Virus record (IMG/VR): IMGVR_UViG_3300032246_000414
Span: 1 to 26,475 of that record
Source of the DNA: a virus
DNA length: 26,475 nt
Direction: 5' to 3' (one strand)
Shown one piece after another: positions 8,339-14,502 of the stretch. Position numbers and translations under genes: made by a program. The notes beneath the pieces were generated by a model, which did not search any database, was not told where the DNA came from, and worked only from the letters and a program-made list of their open reading frames with translations. Position 1 is the stretch's first letter. Each line of letters opens with the position of its first letter.

Positions 8339-9564
8339 TATCTAAATTGGCTTGTTAAATATTTACCAACTTCAATATCTATTTCAAAATTGAATAGCTT
8401 ATCAGAAGTTTCTAATTTATATTCATAGTTTGTGCTACTAATAGTTACAGGGAAATATGCACCTTGCACTTCCATATATGTAATACTACTTGCAAATAAC
8501 TGTGCTAACCATTCATAGTCTTGTTCGGTAACCCAATCAGATACTAAATGGAACTTATCCTTATGCTGAATAGCATAGTTCAAAGTAGTTTCATTATACT
8601 TATTATATGCATCAATATTAGTCATTGTGTTACCTGATAGCTGCCAATCGTTTCTTCTGTATGATGCTCTTTGTACTTCTGTTGACCTCTTGTTAACCAA
8701 TGCAAATTTCATAGTATCCCAACCGCCAAGTCTATTAAGGAAATGCAGATTATATTGCTTGTATTTAGGATAGCACTTTTGAACGAATTGTAGTTTCCTA
8801 GATATTGCCACTCCTCGTTTTAAATAAACATTATATCCATAGGTATTTTCTGTGATTAATGTTCTACCTGCAAAAGTATTTATATGTCCTGCCTGACAAT
8901 TGAATAGATTCATTTCACCGCTAAATGTTATATTTCCACTTGCAGTATCTAATACTGTACCACCTTCATTAATTACATCTATCCATGCTGAATAAGTACC
9001 TGAAGTTATTTTAAAGTAAGTAGCATAGAAATTATCACCATATTCAATAGTAATCTTTTCAGTATCCCTTTCTGTAATCCAATCATCTGTAAAGTTTTCT
9101 AGTAATAGATTATCATAATAATCAGACAATACTAAAGGTGTATTGTTATTAACAAATAATATATCTGCAAATAATGGGGGATAGTAGTTATAAGAACTTA
9201 AAGCACCTGATACTAAATTAAAATTTGTTATTAGATTGCCACCGCTTACATACTCCTCACCTATCTTGATTGTGCTATCTACTTTAATCTTATTATTTGA
9301 TGCTACCAATATTGAACTACCTGATGGTTCAAAGTAATTAGTAACGTATGACCTTACCATTGGTGAAGCATTGAACACACCATAGCTGCCTTCTGCAGAT
9401 GGTGATGGATATACCTTTGTCCTACTTACCTGACTGCCATTTACATAAACATCATACACAAACTTAAATGCAGTTTGACCTACATTAGTTGAACTTGAAA
9501 CGTACCATAAGTCATCATGCATACTTGAATAAGGTGCAGGGCTACTTTGTATTGTTATTGCCAT
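8338..9564 (-). CDS. Distal tail-like structural protein, 408 aa
   Basis: A 408-residue, beta-strand and aromatic-rich protein starting MAITIQSSPAPYSSMHDDLW. Early segments such as FVYDVYVNGSQVSRTKVYPS and NASPMVRSYVTNYFEPSG are usual for Bacteroidetes phage tail proteins upstream of the hub. The C-terminus has FASSITYMEVQGAYFPVTIS and KLFNFEIDIEVGKYLTSQFR, reminiscent of distal tail (Dit) ring folds. Its start overlaps the end of the preceding gene by 23 nt and its stop overlaps the hub start. No enzymatic motif is visible. A Dit-like role is inferred from position and fold impression, not from a recognisable motif. Confidence 0.6.
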   Translation of the reverse strand: MAITIQSSPAPYSSMHDDLWYVSSSTNVGQTAFKFVYDVYVNGSQVSRTKVYPSPSAEGSYGVFNASPMVRSYVTNYFEPSGSSILVASNNKIKVDSTIKIGEEYVSGGNLITNFNLVSGALSSYNYYPPLFADILFVNNNTPLVLSDYYDNLLLENFTDDWITERDTEKITIEYGDNFYATYFKITSGTYSAWIDVINEGGTVLDTASGNITFSGEMNLFNCQAGHINTFAGRTLITENTYGYNVYLKRGVAISRKLQFVQKCYPKYKQYNLHFLNRLGGWDTMKFALVNKRSTEVQRASYRRNDWQLSGNTMTNIDAYNKYNETTLNYAIQHKDKFHLVSDWVTEQDYEWLAQLFASSITYMEVQGAYFPVTISSTNYEYKLETSDKLFNFEIDIEVGKYLTSQFR

Positions 9565-10210
9565 TTTTTAATTCTTTACCTATTTGTCTAATTTTAATTT
9601 GAATATCTTTTCCTAATGCTGCTTCCATTACTTCATAGAAGTTTTGACCAAATGTTTCTTTTTGGGCATTGTCAAAATAGTGTGTTGACCTAATACCTTT
9701 TCTATGTATTGACCTAGCTACCATATACGCCAATGACTTTTTACCATCTATTGCCTTTGTTTCAATGCCTTTTTTCTTATATGGTTTTATTGAAGTTGCC
9801 TTTAATTTGTTATAACCTAACCATTTTTGGGCAGCAGATATTGGTATTGCCTTCTTACCTGTATTGAATTTATAAGGTGTATTGCCATCTGCCTTCACAT
9901 TCTTAGTACCTTTTACACCCTTGTTTATAAAATCCCAATACTTTGAAGCAGGTTCTGTTTTTGGATAGCCTAATGAAATAGTATATGAAGTAGCAAACTT
10001 TGTGAAATTCATCCTAATATCATCAATAGCACCTGAAGCAATTGACTTATTTTTGTTAAGATTCTTCTGTGCAGCAGTTATAAAATCACCACCAAAGTCT
10101 TTTAATAGCTTTTCAATAACAGGCATTTCTCCTTCCTTCATAGGTTGCTCACCTAATGTATTAAGGAATCCTTCACCAATTGCTTGTGCCTGTGCTTTAC
10201 TAATGCTCAT
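9542..10210 (-). CDS. Tail completion / neck-like protein, 222 aa
   Basis: I place the start at the ATG at 10210 (MSISKAQAQAIGEGFLNTLG), not at the longer frame from 10252, because the extra 14 residues would begin inside the hairpin at 10246-10270 and a promoter-like TACCTTTG lies just upstream. The protein is basic. It has a helical N-terminus, a Lys/Gly-rich middle (FINKGVKGTKN, YKKKGIETKAID) and KSLAYMVARSIHRKGIRSTH near the C-terminus. This resembles small tail completion or HK97 gp10-type proteins that follow the chaperone genes. The 3' end overlaps the 408-aa gene by 23 nt. Function is inferred from context. Confidence 0.6.
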   Translation of the reverse strand: MSISKAQAQAIGEGFLNTLGEQPMKEGEMPVIEKLLKDFGGDFITAAQKNLNKNKSIASGAIDDIRMNFTKFATSYTISLGYPKTEPASKYWDFINKGVKGTKNVKADGNTPYKFNTGKKAIPISAAQKWLGYNKLKATSIKPYKKKGIETKAIDGKKSLAYMVARSIHRKGIRSTHYFDNAQKETFGQNFYEVMEAALGKDIQIKIRQIGKELKNGNNNTK

Positions 10211-10224
10211 ACTAATAAATAGGA

Positions 10225-10232
10225 CAAAGGTA
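10225..10232 (-). promoter_or_regulatory. Promoter-like -7 element TACCTTTG
   Basis: Minus-strand TACCTTTG fits the Bacteroidetes -7 form TAnnTTTG and lies 15 nt before the chosen ATG at 10210, directly after the hairpin at 10246-10270. There is no TTTG at the expected -33 distance, because the hairpin occupies that position, so this is a weak candidate. Confidence 0.3.
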
Positions 10233-10233
10233 C

Positions 10234-10270
10234 AAAAATAACTAACCCCCACCTTTTTTAAGGGCAGGGG
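10234..10270 (-). terminator. Terminator-like hairpin after the tail chaperone frameshift gene
   Basis: The minus-strand RNA folds into CCCCUGCC paired with GGUGGGGG, extended by two U-A pairs. The same stem, with the same two G-U wobbles, is found in the terminator at 1524-1555. It is followed by UUAGUUAUUUUUG, so the U-tract is interrupted and termination may be partial. It separates the frameshifted chaperone gene (stop at 10297) from the next tail gene (start 10210). Confidence 0.6.
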
Positions 10271-10296
10271 TCAGCAAACCAAAAAACCTATATGCA

Positions 10297-11051
10297 CTAT
10301 CTAATCTTTCTTATTTGTTCTCTGTCAAAATCACTCTTAGCTTTTAAGTATGCTAATATATTTAAGCATTCTATTGTGCTAAGTTCATATGCTTCTGTAA
10401 CTGTGCAATTTTCGTACTCGGCAATAAGTTTGGTTGAATATTGCCATCCAAAGTATTGCATAAACTTTGAACCGCCTCTTTCGCTTGTTCCTGTGTCATC
10501 CCTGCTTCCATCATTTTCTTCTCCATATAACCCTGTGAAACTTCTATCCAATTTCTGTATACTTGATAAAAAAAAACAAGCGAATGATAAACATCTACAA
10601 ATCTAGCAGTTAGCATATCATCAGAATATTGCTGATGTTTACTAGCATCATACTTCTCTTTAAACCAAATGCCAAACTTTCTTTTTTGTGGTAGTACCAT
10701 AGTAGCTGCCAACTTATGTAGGTTGCCATATAAATCTTCACTAAATACTTTACTTTCAATATACCTAGCGAATGGCATCTTGCTAACATCATAGTTTAGC
10801 TTATACCTTTTAGTTTTGTTTATCTTTATATATTTAACAGGCTTCCCTTGAATAGGTTCATTTAAAAATGCAATGCTTTTCTTTAGCTTATTGAAATCAT
10901 TTATTGATAAGCTATCTACCTGTGCTTCAGTTATGTTATTAACTATTGAAACTAATTTTGAATCTACTTCTAAATCAGTAGCATAATTATCCTTTGAATT
11001 GTAAAGATTGTATATCTGCTGATATTGCCAAACATTTATTTTCTCCCACAT
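10297..11051 (-). CDS. Tail assembly chaperone, -1 frameshifted fusion (GT-type)
   Basis: Predicted product of a -1 ribosomal slip at the T9 run (10568-10576) in the shorter chaperone frame below. Zero-frame reading GTT TTT TTT TAT becomes TTA TCA AGT after the slip and stays open to a TAG at 10297, adding about 90 residues. The added part begins with a polar Gly/Asp-rich linker (LYGEENDGSRDDTGTSERGG) and ends in a domain with FGWQYSTKLIAEYENC, then ELSTIECLNILAYLKAKSDF, as in Bacteroidetes phage T-frame segments. The downstream frame has no good start of its own, only a TTG. In lambda and relatives such G/GT pairs bind the tape measure and recruit tail tube subunits. Coordinates span both frames. 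Confidence 0.75.
10371..11051 (-). CDS. Tail assembly chaperone, short (G-type) product
   Basis: Unshifted reading ends at 10371 and gives 226 residues from the ATG at 11051 (MWEKINVWQYQQIYNLYNSK). Earlier ATGs at 11069 and 11099 exist, but the 11051 start has the A-rich leader CAAAATCAAAATACT used elsewhere here and matches where such proteins usually begin. The mostly helical sequence includes VNNITEAQVDSLSINDFNKL and YIESKVFSEDLYGNLHKLAA. The slippery run falls at YHSLVFFYQVY. The stretch after the slip in this frame (MEAGMTQEQAKEAVQ, then LPSTKIAQLQKHMNLAQ) is plausible protein, so both products are likely made. It overlaps a small membrane protein gene at its 5' end. Confidence 0.78.
   Translation of the reverse strand: MWEKINVWQYQQIYNLYNSKDNYATDLEVDSKLVSIVNNITEAQVDSLSINDFNKLKKSIAFLNEPIQGKPVKYIKINKTKRYKLNYDVSKMPFARYIESKVFSEDLYGNLHKLAATMVLPQKRKFGIWFKEKYDASKHQQYSDDMLTARFVDVYHSLVFFYQVYRNWIEVSQGYMEKKMMEAGMTQEQAKEAVQSLCNTLDGNIQPNLLPSTKIAQLQKHMNLAQ
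10567..10577 (-). other. T9 slippery sequence for programmed -1 frameshift
   Basis: The minus strand reads G followed by nine Ts, then ATCAAG. With the zero frame GTT TTT TTT TAT, any T TTT TTT heptamer in the run allows both tRNAs to re-pair after slipping back one base. The upstream and downstream frames differ by exactly -1. A run of nine Ts could also support polymerase slippage, which would give the same fusion from an altered mRNA. Confidence 0.78.
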
Positions 11052-11140
11052 AGTATTTTGATTTTGCATAAAGATAATACAATTCCATATAATAAACAAG
11101 CCAATGGTATGCTAATAAGAAAGAACTTTATATACTTCAT
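11036..11140 (-). CDS. Small membrane protein, 34 aa
   Basis: A short frame from the ATG at 11140: MKYIKFFLISIPLACLLYGI, then VLSLCKIKILCGRK. It is a single hydrophobic helix with a basic N-terminus and basic C-terminus and could be an anchored peptide. The start overlaps the stop of the preceding 25-residue frame (ATGA) and its end overlaps the chaperone start by 16 nt, so it fits the dense leftward gene chain. No homologue is recognised. It could be non-coding leader sequence of the chaperone gene. Confidence 0.4.
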   Translation of the reverse strand: MKYIKFFLISIPLACLLYGIVLSLCKIKILCGRK

Positions 11141-11214
11141 AATTGACTTTTGATAATCCTAGCAATAATTTCTTTTACCAATTCCCATATTAATATTATC
11201 ATTATGATACTCAT
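11137..11214 (-). CDS. Very small hydrophobic peptide, 25 aa
   Basis: A frame from the ATG at 11214 encodes MSIIMIILIWELVKEIIARI plus IKSQL and ends in a TGA that overlaps the next ATG. It starts 2 nt after the stop of the 54-residue coiled-coil gene. It is Ile-rich and probably membrane-associated or an amphipathic helix. The support is tight spacing on both sides. Nothing is recognised. Confidence 0.35.
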   Translation of the reverse strand: MSIIMIILIWELVKEIIARIIKSQL

Positions 11215-11216
11215 AT

Positions 11217-11381
11217 CTATTCTTTATAAAAGTCTTGTTGTAATAATATTAATTCTCTAGTTAACTTTTTGATTTCCAATTCTTTAATAGCTAATTGGTG
11301 TTCAAGTTTCTCAATCTTTTCTATTAGACCTTCTATTTCCATCTTATCTAATATGCCTTGTTTTAATTCGTAGTTTGTCAT
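11217..11381 (-). CDS. Small coiled-coil protein, 54 aa
   Basis: From the ATG at 11381 the frame reads MTNYELKQGILDKMEIEGLI, then a heptad pattern EKIEKLEHQLAIKELEIKKL and TRELILLQQDFYKE. It is almost entirely charged/Leu/Ile helix, so a parallel dimeric or trimeric coiled coil is likely. It lies 3 nt downstream of the 82-aa gene and 2 nt upstream of the 25-aa frame. No family is recognised. The coding call rests on the clean amphipathic pattern and the packing. Confidence 0.6.
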   Translation of the reverse strand: MTNYELKQGILDKMEIEGLIEKIEKLEHQLAIKELEIKKLTRELILLQQDFYKE

Positions 11382-11384
11382 TGG

Positions 11385-11633
11385 TTATTTAATTTTATTA
11401 TACATCTTTTCTGCCTTCTTAATTAATGCTATTAATGATTCAAGTGTATCAATATCTAATGTTATATGAGTATAACCCTCTGTATTTATTTGTATATCTT
11501 CTGCTCCATTAAATTTACATTTATATTCATCTAATTCACAGTCTACTATTGTAGTAGTTATTTCATCATCATTAAGTATAAGTTTATTATTATTAGGATA
11601 TAATAAATCTTCAATGTTTTTATTCATAGTCAT
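11385..11633 (-). CDS. Hypothetical protein, 82 aa
   Basis: I use the ATG at 11633 (MTMNKNIEDLLYPNNNKLIL) and not the ATG at 11657, because the latter lies in the 3' arm region of an inverted repeat and gives a leader (MGRDILKT) unlike the rest. The protein is acidic, with ITTTIVDCELDEYKCKFNG, EGYTHITLDIDTLESLIALI and a basic helical end KKAEKMYNKIK. The pattern suggests a small beta sheet followed by one helix. No known motif is seen. It sits in the cluster of small genes between the second regulated promoter and the tail chaperone. Confidence 0.6.
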   Translation of the reverse strand: MTMNKNIEDLLYPNNNKLILNDDEITTTIVDCELDEYKCKFNGAEDIQINTEGYTHITLDIDTLESLIALIKKAEKMYNKIK

Positions 11634-11644
11634 AGTTTTTAAAA

Positions 11645-11716
11645 TATCCCTGCCCATCTAGGAAACTAACCAACATCCCTATTAATTAATTTATTTGATT
11701 GTTTGTTGCAGGGATA
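11645..11716 (-). repeat. Inverted repeat with two alternative partners
   Basis: TATCCCTGC (plus 11645-11653) and GCAGGGATA (11708-11716) are perfect 9-base complements, 54 nt apart. In minus RNA the upstream arm AUCCCU can also pair with an AGGGAU near 11674-11679. The two pairings exclude each other. The element lies between the 29-aa and 82-aa frames, and the distal arm is followed by AUUUUAAAAACUAUG, the leader of the 82-aa gene. It could be an attenuator-like leader; no function is shown. Confidence 0.4.
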
Positions 11717-11722
11717 GTATGT

Positions 11723-11812
11723 TTAATTATTTTGGATATATGCAGTTGCTAAGATAGCGAATATTATAATTATTACTGCTTCGATATTATATTGTCTTTG
11801 CTTATTTTTCAT
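11723..11812 (-). CDS. Small membrane protein, 29 aa
   Basis: A frame from the ATG at 11812 reads MKNKQRQYNIEAVIIIIFAI, then LATAYIQNN. A basic N-terminus is followed by a single hydrophobic helix (about 13-25), so an N-in orientation in the inner membrane is expected. The start lies 9 nt after the hairpin at 11821-11839, which could control its translation. No family is recognised, and the short length limits confidence. Confidence 0.4.
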   Translation of the reverse strand: MKNKQRQYNIEAVIIIIFAILATAYIQNN

Positions 11813-11820
11813 AATAAAAT

Positions 11821-11839
11821 GTGCGTTGGTCAGTCGCAC
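11821..11839 (-). repeat. Leader hairpin with CAGGGGTGCGACTG repeat, copy 1
   Basis: The minus strand reads CAGGGGTGCGACTG (11844-11831) then ACCAACGCAC. GTGCG and CGCAC pair around a 9-nt loop. The same 14-base block recurs at 12127-12114. An alternative hairpin, CGCA-GGGG-TGCG, uses the same GTGCG arm, so two folds compete. It lies just before the 29-aa membrane protein start. Confidence 0.55.
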
Positions 11840-11854
11840 CCCTGCGTGGGTTAG

Positions 11855-12079
11855 TTATATATTTTTCCAAGTAAAATACAAATCGTTATAATGTTCATTA
11901 TTTCTAAATTCCATCAAATGAATATAAGGAATTGACCTATCCATATTATCAATATCCTCAAATGTTTGTTGAAACTTATAGTGAATATGCTCACTATGTG
12001 CTGATTCTAAAGATAAATAAGAACCTAATTCTGTAAACTTTTGTCCGTCATAAAATGTTTTTGTTACTTGAGTTTTCAT
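11855..12079 (-). CDS. Hypothetical protein, 74 aa
   Basis: Begins MKTQVTKTFYDGQKFTELGS and continues with a His/Tyr/Glu-rich region (AHSEHIHYKFQQTFEDIDNM) and a C-terminus IHLMEFRNNEHYNDLYFTW. No metal-binding spacing is evident despite several His. The start is preceded by AAAACCAAAAACACAAACATT, closely matching the leader of the next upstream gene at 12425, and both proteins start MKT. Hairpins of the same type lie on both sides (12106-12122 and 11821-11839). It is probably part of a small accessory cluster under the promoter at 12455-12487. Function unknown. Confidence 0.6.
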   Translation of the reverse strand: MKTQVTKTFYDGQKFTELGSYLSLESAHSEHIHYKFQQTFEDIDNMDRSIPYIHLMEFRNNEHYNDLYFTWKNI

Positions 12080-12105
12080 AATGTTTGTGTTTTTGGTTTT
12101 AAAAT

Positions 12106-12122
12106 TGTGCGTTACAGTCGCA
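12106..12122 (-). repeat. Leader hairpin with CAGGGGTGCGACTG repeat, copy 2
   Basis: The minus strand reads CAGGGGTGCGACTG (12127-12114) then TAACGCAC. GTGCG and CGCAC pair with a 7-nt loop, followed by AATTTTAAAA. The 14-base block is identical to that at 11844-11831, while the loop remainder differs, so the stem and block are conserved and the loop is not. It lies 27 nt before the 74-aa gene. Confidence 0.55.
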
Positions 12123-12134
12123 CCCCTGATTTAT

Positions 12135-12425
12135 TTATGATTGATATAATTCGTAATAAGTTTTTAAATGCGAAGTATCAAATCCATTTAATTCTAATGT
12201 TGCAATTCCTTCACTTGTACAACAAAATGAATACTTATTAAATTGCCAATTTTTACTAAATACATCTCCTTCAAAAGCATCAAATACTAAATCTTTTTTT
12301 ACTAAAGAGCCAATTAATCCTTTTTCCTCATTAGATTCTACCTTATAATTTCCGCAACTATCAGTGTTTTGGTCATTATAAATGTCTTTTAACATTTGTA
12401 ATTCTTTTAGTGTAACTGTTTTCAT
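12135..12425 (-). CDS. Hypothetical protein, 96 aa, first gene of the second regulated operon
   Basis: The open frame extends to 12479, but the promoter at 12455-12487 places the transcript start near 12448, so the usable ATG is at 12425 (MKTVTLKELQMLKDIYNDQN). The 96-residue protein has KGLIGSLVKKDLVFDAFEGD and YSFCCTSEGIATLELNGFDT, resembling a small winged-helix or ligand-binding fold, but no family is certain. Its leader CCAAAAAACCAACGTT is A-rich. As the first gene after a promoter with dedicated upstream boxes, it is a candidate middle- or late-phase accessory protein. Confidence 0.65.
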   Translation of the reverse strand: MKTVTLKELQMLKDIYNDQNTDSCGNYKVESNEEKGLIGSLVKKDLVFDAFEGDVFSKNWQFNKYSFCCTSEGIATLELNGFDTSHLKTYYELYQS

Positions 12426-12454
12426 AACGTTGGTTTTTTGGTTATTTGATAAAT

Positions 12455-12487
12455 CAAAGATAGTACAGGATATATACACATTCCAAA
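12455..12487 (-). promoter_or_regulatory. Bacteroidetes-type promoter for the left (structural) block
   Basis: Minus strand TTTG (12487-12484), a 21-nt spacer and TATCTTTG (12462-12455), matching the -33/-7 consensus of the Bacteroidetes primary sigma factor. The expected transcript start is near 12448, 23 nt before the ATG at 12425. It follows the large terminase gene and so could drive the small genes and the whole tail and head block. Confidence 0.8.
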
Positions 12488-12512
12488 CATTTTGTCAACT
12501 ATTTTTAAACTT

Positions 12513-12548
12513 TGTGATGAACGGTAAATATCAAGGATGAACGGTAAA
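12513..12548 (-). promoter_or_regulatory. Paired TTTACCGTTCATC boxes, operator/activator site 2
   Basis: Two direct copies on the minus strand, TTTACCGTTCATCC (from 12548) and TTTACCGTTCATCACA (from 12528), start 20 bp apart, about two helical turns. The second ends 25 nt before the -33 TTTG. The pair upstream of the promoter at 23173-23203 has the same 20-bp phase and the same 25-nt gap. A position upstream of -33 suggests an activator; the binding protein is unknown. Confidence 0.75.
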
Positions 12549-12557
12549 TCGGCTCAT

Positions 12558-12591
12558 TTATCAATCAAAAATGATTCAATTATCAATCAAA
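12558..12591 (-). repeat. Direct repeat TTTGATTGATAA
   Basis: Two copies of TTTGATTGATAA on the minus strand (from 12591 and from 12569) are 22 bp apart, with TTGAATCA between them. They continue upstream of the TTTACC boxes with similar phasing (starts near 12590, 12568, 12548 and 12528), between the terminase stop and the promoter. They could be further binding sites; a packaging or replication role cannot be excluded. Confidence 0.5.
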
Positions 12592-12602
12592 TGCAGCTCA
12601 TG

Positions 12603-13754
12603 CTATACAAAAGAATACCTACCATTACCCCTTTTTATGCTGAAGTTATTCCAAGCCAAAGCTAATGCCATAACACAGTCATCATGGAATCCTGATGGTG
12701 CAGAGTACTTAACCCCATTTGCAGTGAATTGATATTCAAATACTTGCAATTCATTGGTGATTGCTCCTTCAGGGAATCCTATCCTGCCCTGTTGGATGGC
12801 AGTAGCCAAGCCTTCCATTAGCTGCTGCTTACTAGAACTCGTAAACTTCAATCCTTCAATGGCTATCCCTTCCCTTTGCAAGTCTTCTAGTATAGGGTCA
12901 CCTACACCTGTGCTATCTACTAATATAGGGCATCTAGGCAGTCTCTTTATATTCTCCTTAGTATTATGCCAATCCATTTGATACCTGTCAAAATAAGCCA
13001 CATTGCCACCATTATCAAGACCTATGATTACGGTATGGTCAACTGACTTAGCAAGGTCAATACCAAATGCAACTATAGGTTGGTTGCTAATTGGCTTAAC
13101 ACAATCCTGTATAAACTTATTACCAAATGGGTTCGCACTATTCTCTGATGGGTTAGCCATGTACTCCTGCTCAAATACCACATTGGGTAATTGCATCCTA
13201 GCTTCATCTATTTCCATTGGGTCAATGAAGGGATTGTCATAGCTAGTAAACTTGAATGATGCCCAATCATTTTCCCCTGCCTTCATAAACAAACTATAGA
13301 AATAGTTCTTACCTCTAGGGGTTGAAAGGAATATTGCCTTCCCTTTGTAATCGGTTAGGGTAGGTCTAATACTATTCTGCCATCCTGATTCTAAGTCAGG
13401 TATAAATGATGCCTCATCTATAATAACTAAATGGAACTTTCTACCTCTTAGGTTATCCAATCGTTCCCCTGTAAAAAATTCTACCTGTCCGCCATTGGGA
13501 AAATCTATTTTAAGGTCTGACTTGTTTTTAGGCAGTTCTATGGATTCAGTTAGCTTACTAAAGAAAACCTTAGCCAATCCATAAGTAGGGGTTATATAAG
13601 CCACAGATAGACCTTTAACCGCATATGCAACTGAAAGTATCTGTGATAGTTCTGACTTACCAAATCTACGACCACACATAACAACCCTAAAACGTTTATC
13701 ACATTCTAGTATTTTCTGTTGATTAGTATGTGGGTTAGGTAGAAATATCTGCAT
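12603..13754 (-). CDS. terL: Terminase large subunit
   Basis: The packaging motor. The N-terminal ATPase has Walker A CGRRFGKS (27-34), Walker B LVIIDEAS with D113 and E114, and coupling motif STPRG (144-148). The C-terminal RNase H-like nuclease has acidic residues at GIDLAKSVDHT (D233), ILVDSTGVGD (D280) and HDDCVMALALAW (D358/D359). The 383-residue length is at the short end for the family but contains both domains. The start overlaps the small subunit stop as TAATG. It is the last gene before the regulatory region at 12455-12591, so the structural genes do not simply follow in one tight operon. Confidence 0.95.
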   Translation of the reverse strand: MQIFLPNPHTNQQKILECDKRFRVVMCGRRFGKSELSQILSVAYAVKGLSVAYITPTYGLAKVFFSKLTESIELPKNKSDLKIDFPNGGQVEFFTGERLDNLRGRKFHLVIIDEASFIPDLESGWQNSIRPTLTDYKGKAIFLSTPRGKNYFYSLFMKAGENDWASFKFTSYDNPFIDPMEIDEARMQLPNVVFEQEYMANPSENSANPFGNKFIQDCVKPISNQPIVAFGIDLAKSVDHTVIIGLDNGGNVAYFDRYQMDWHNTKENIKRLPRCPILVDSTGVGDPILEDLQREGIAIEGLKFTSSSKQQLMEGLATAIQQGRIGFPEGAITNELQVFEYQFTANGVKYSAPSGFHDDCVMALALAWNNFSIKRGNGRYSFV

Positions 13755-14131
13755 TATAAAATGGTTTTACCATCTACAAAGATAACTTCTATTTTGTTAT
13801 CTGATTTAATATCCATTTGTTCTTTAGGCTTACCATATACTCTAGTCAATAAAGTATCTAATGAATATAAGCTACCATTGCTCATAGACTTTAAGATTGC
13901 CTTAGCTACTGTCTTTTCCAATACTGTTGCTTTGTCATTTGTGCTAACTGTTCTTAATTCTTCTTCATCCATTGACATTAAAGCCTGAATGCTGTCATTA
14001 ATTTCTGATAGCTTATAGCCTTGTTCTTTTAATAGGCTGACATATTTTCTAGGTCTGCCATTGGGATTCCCTGATTCCCCTGCTTCAAATGGCTTTGCTC
14101 CTTGTGGTGTTACTCCTTTTTCAAATGGCAT
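13754..14131 (-). CDS. terS: Terminase small subunit-like protein
   Basis: A 125-residue protein starting MPFEKGVTPQGAKPFEAGES, followed by GNPNGRPRKYVSLLKEQGYK, a GNPxGRP signature seen in putative small terminase proteins. A helical middle (EINDSIQALMSMDEEELRTV) and LEKTVAKAILKSMSNGSLYS could form an oligomerising region, and the C-terminal beta segment IEVIFVDGKTIL could contact the large subunit. The stop is shared with the large terminase start (TAATG), the strongest support for this role. DNA recognition by the small subunit selects the packaging start; the site is not identified here. Confidence 0.75.
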   Translation of the reverse strand: MPFEKGVTPQGAKPFEAGESGNPNGRPRKYVSLLKEQGYKLSEINDSIQALMSMDEEELRTVSTNDKATVLEKTVAKAILKSMSNGSLYSLDTLLTRVYGKPKEQMDIKSDNKIEVIFVDGKTIL

Positions 14132-14148
14132 TTCTGATGTGTTTCTGT

Positions 14149-14502
14149 TTATTTATCTAATTTAGATTTAAAATGCTCACAAAGTTTATCCATCTTACTA
14201 ATGTAATAAGTCATAAAATCTTTGTAGCCTTCACTATCCTGTTGATAGTTAATATATAAAATAGCCCTTAATCTTTGTGATGGGGTCTTATTTGCTTCTA
14301 GGTCAGTCTTAATACTATCTAGGTTATCAAGTTCATCCTGTTGAAAGGATTCTTCTTTGATAGCTATATAGCAGAATTTCTGATTCAGTTGGAAAACTTG
14401 TGCTGCATCAACAGGTGTCAGTTCCTGTGTACCAAATGTTACTTTGATTGTTTTGTCCTTTCTAGCAGTTAAGCCTTCTATTTGTGCAGGTAGTATTATC
14501 AT
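14149..14502 (-). CDS. Conserved hypothetical protein, 117 aa, upstream of terminase
   Basis: Begins MIILPAQIEGLTARKDKTIK and contains TFGTQELTPVDAAQVFQLNQ, a segment I recognise from Bacteroidetes phage proteins beside terminase genes. The second half is helical (TPSQRLRAILYINYQQDSEG, FMTYYISKMDKLCEHFKSKL). No catalytic signature. The leader GATAAAAACTAAAACT before the ATG is A-rich, and the gap to the terminase small subunit is 17 nt. A role in packaging or in a complex with terminase is suggested only by location. Confidence 0.75.
   Translation of the reverse strand: MIILPAQIEGLTARKDKTIKVTFGTQELTPVDAAQVFQLNQKFCYIAIKEESFQQDELDNLDSIKTDLEANKTPSQRLRAILYINYQQDSEGYKDFMTYYISKMDKLCEHFKSKLDK

Noticed and set aside
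10292-10606. Plus-strand open frame of 104 codons opposite the chaperone frameshift region
   Set aside because: Antisense to a region where two minus-strand frames are already under constraint; no leader and no family resemblance.
12471-12498. E. coli-type TTGACA-N16-TATATA promoter overlapping the second promoter
   Set aside because: The Bacteroidetes TTTG/TATCTTTG pair explains the spacing to the boxes and the start codon better; the sigma-70-like match is expected by chance in AT-rich DNA.
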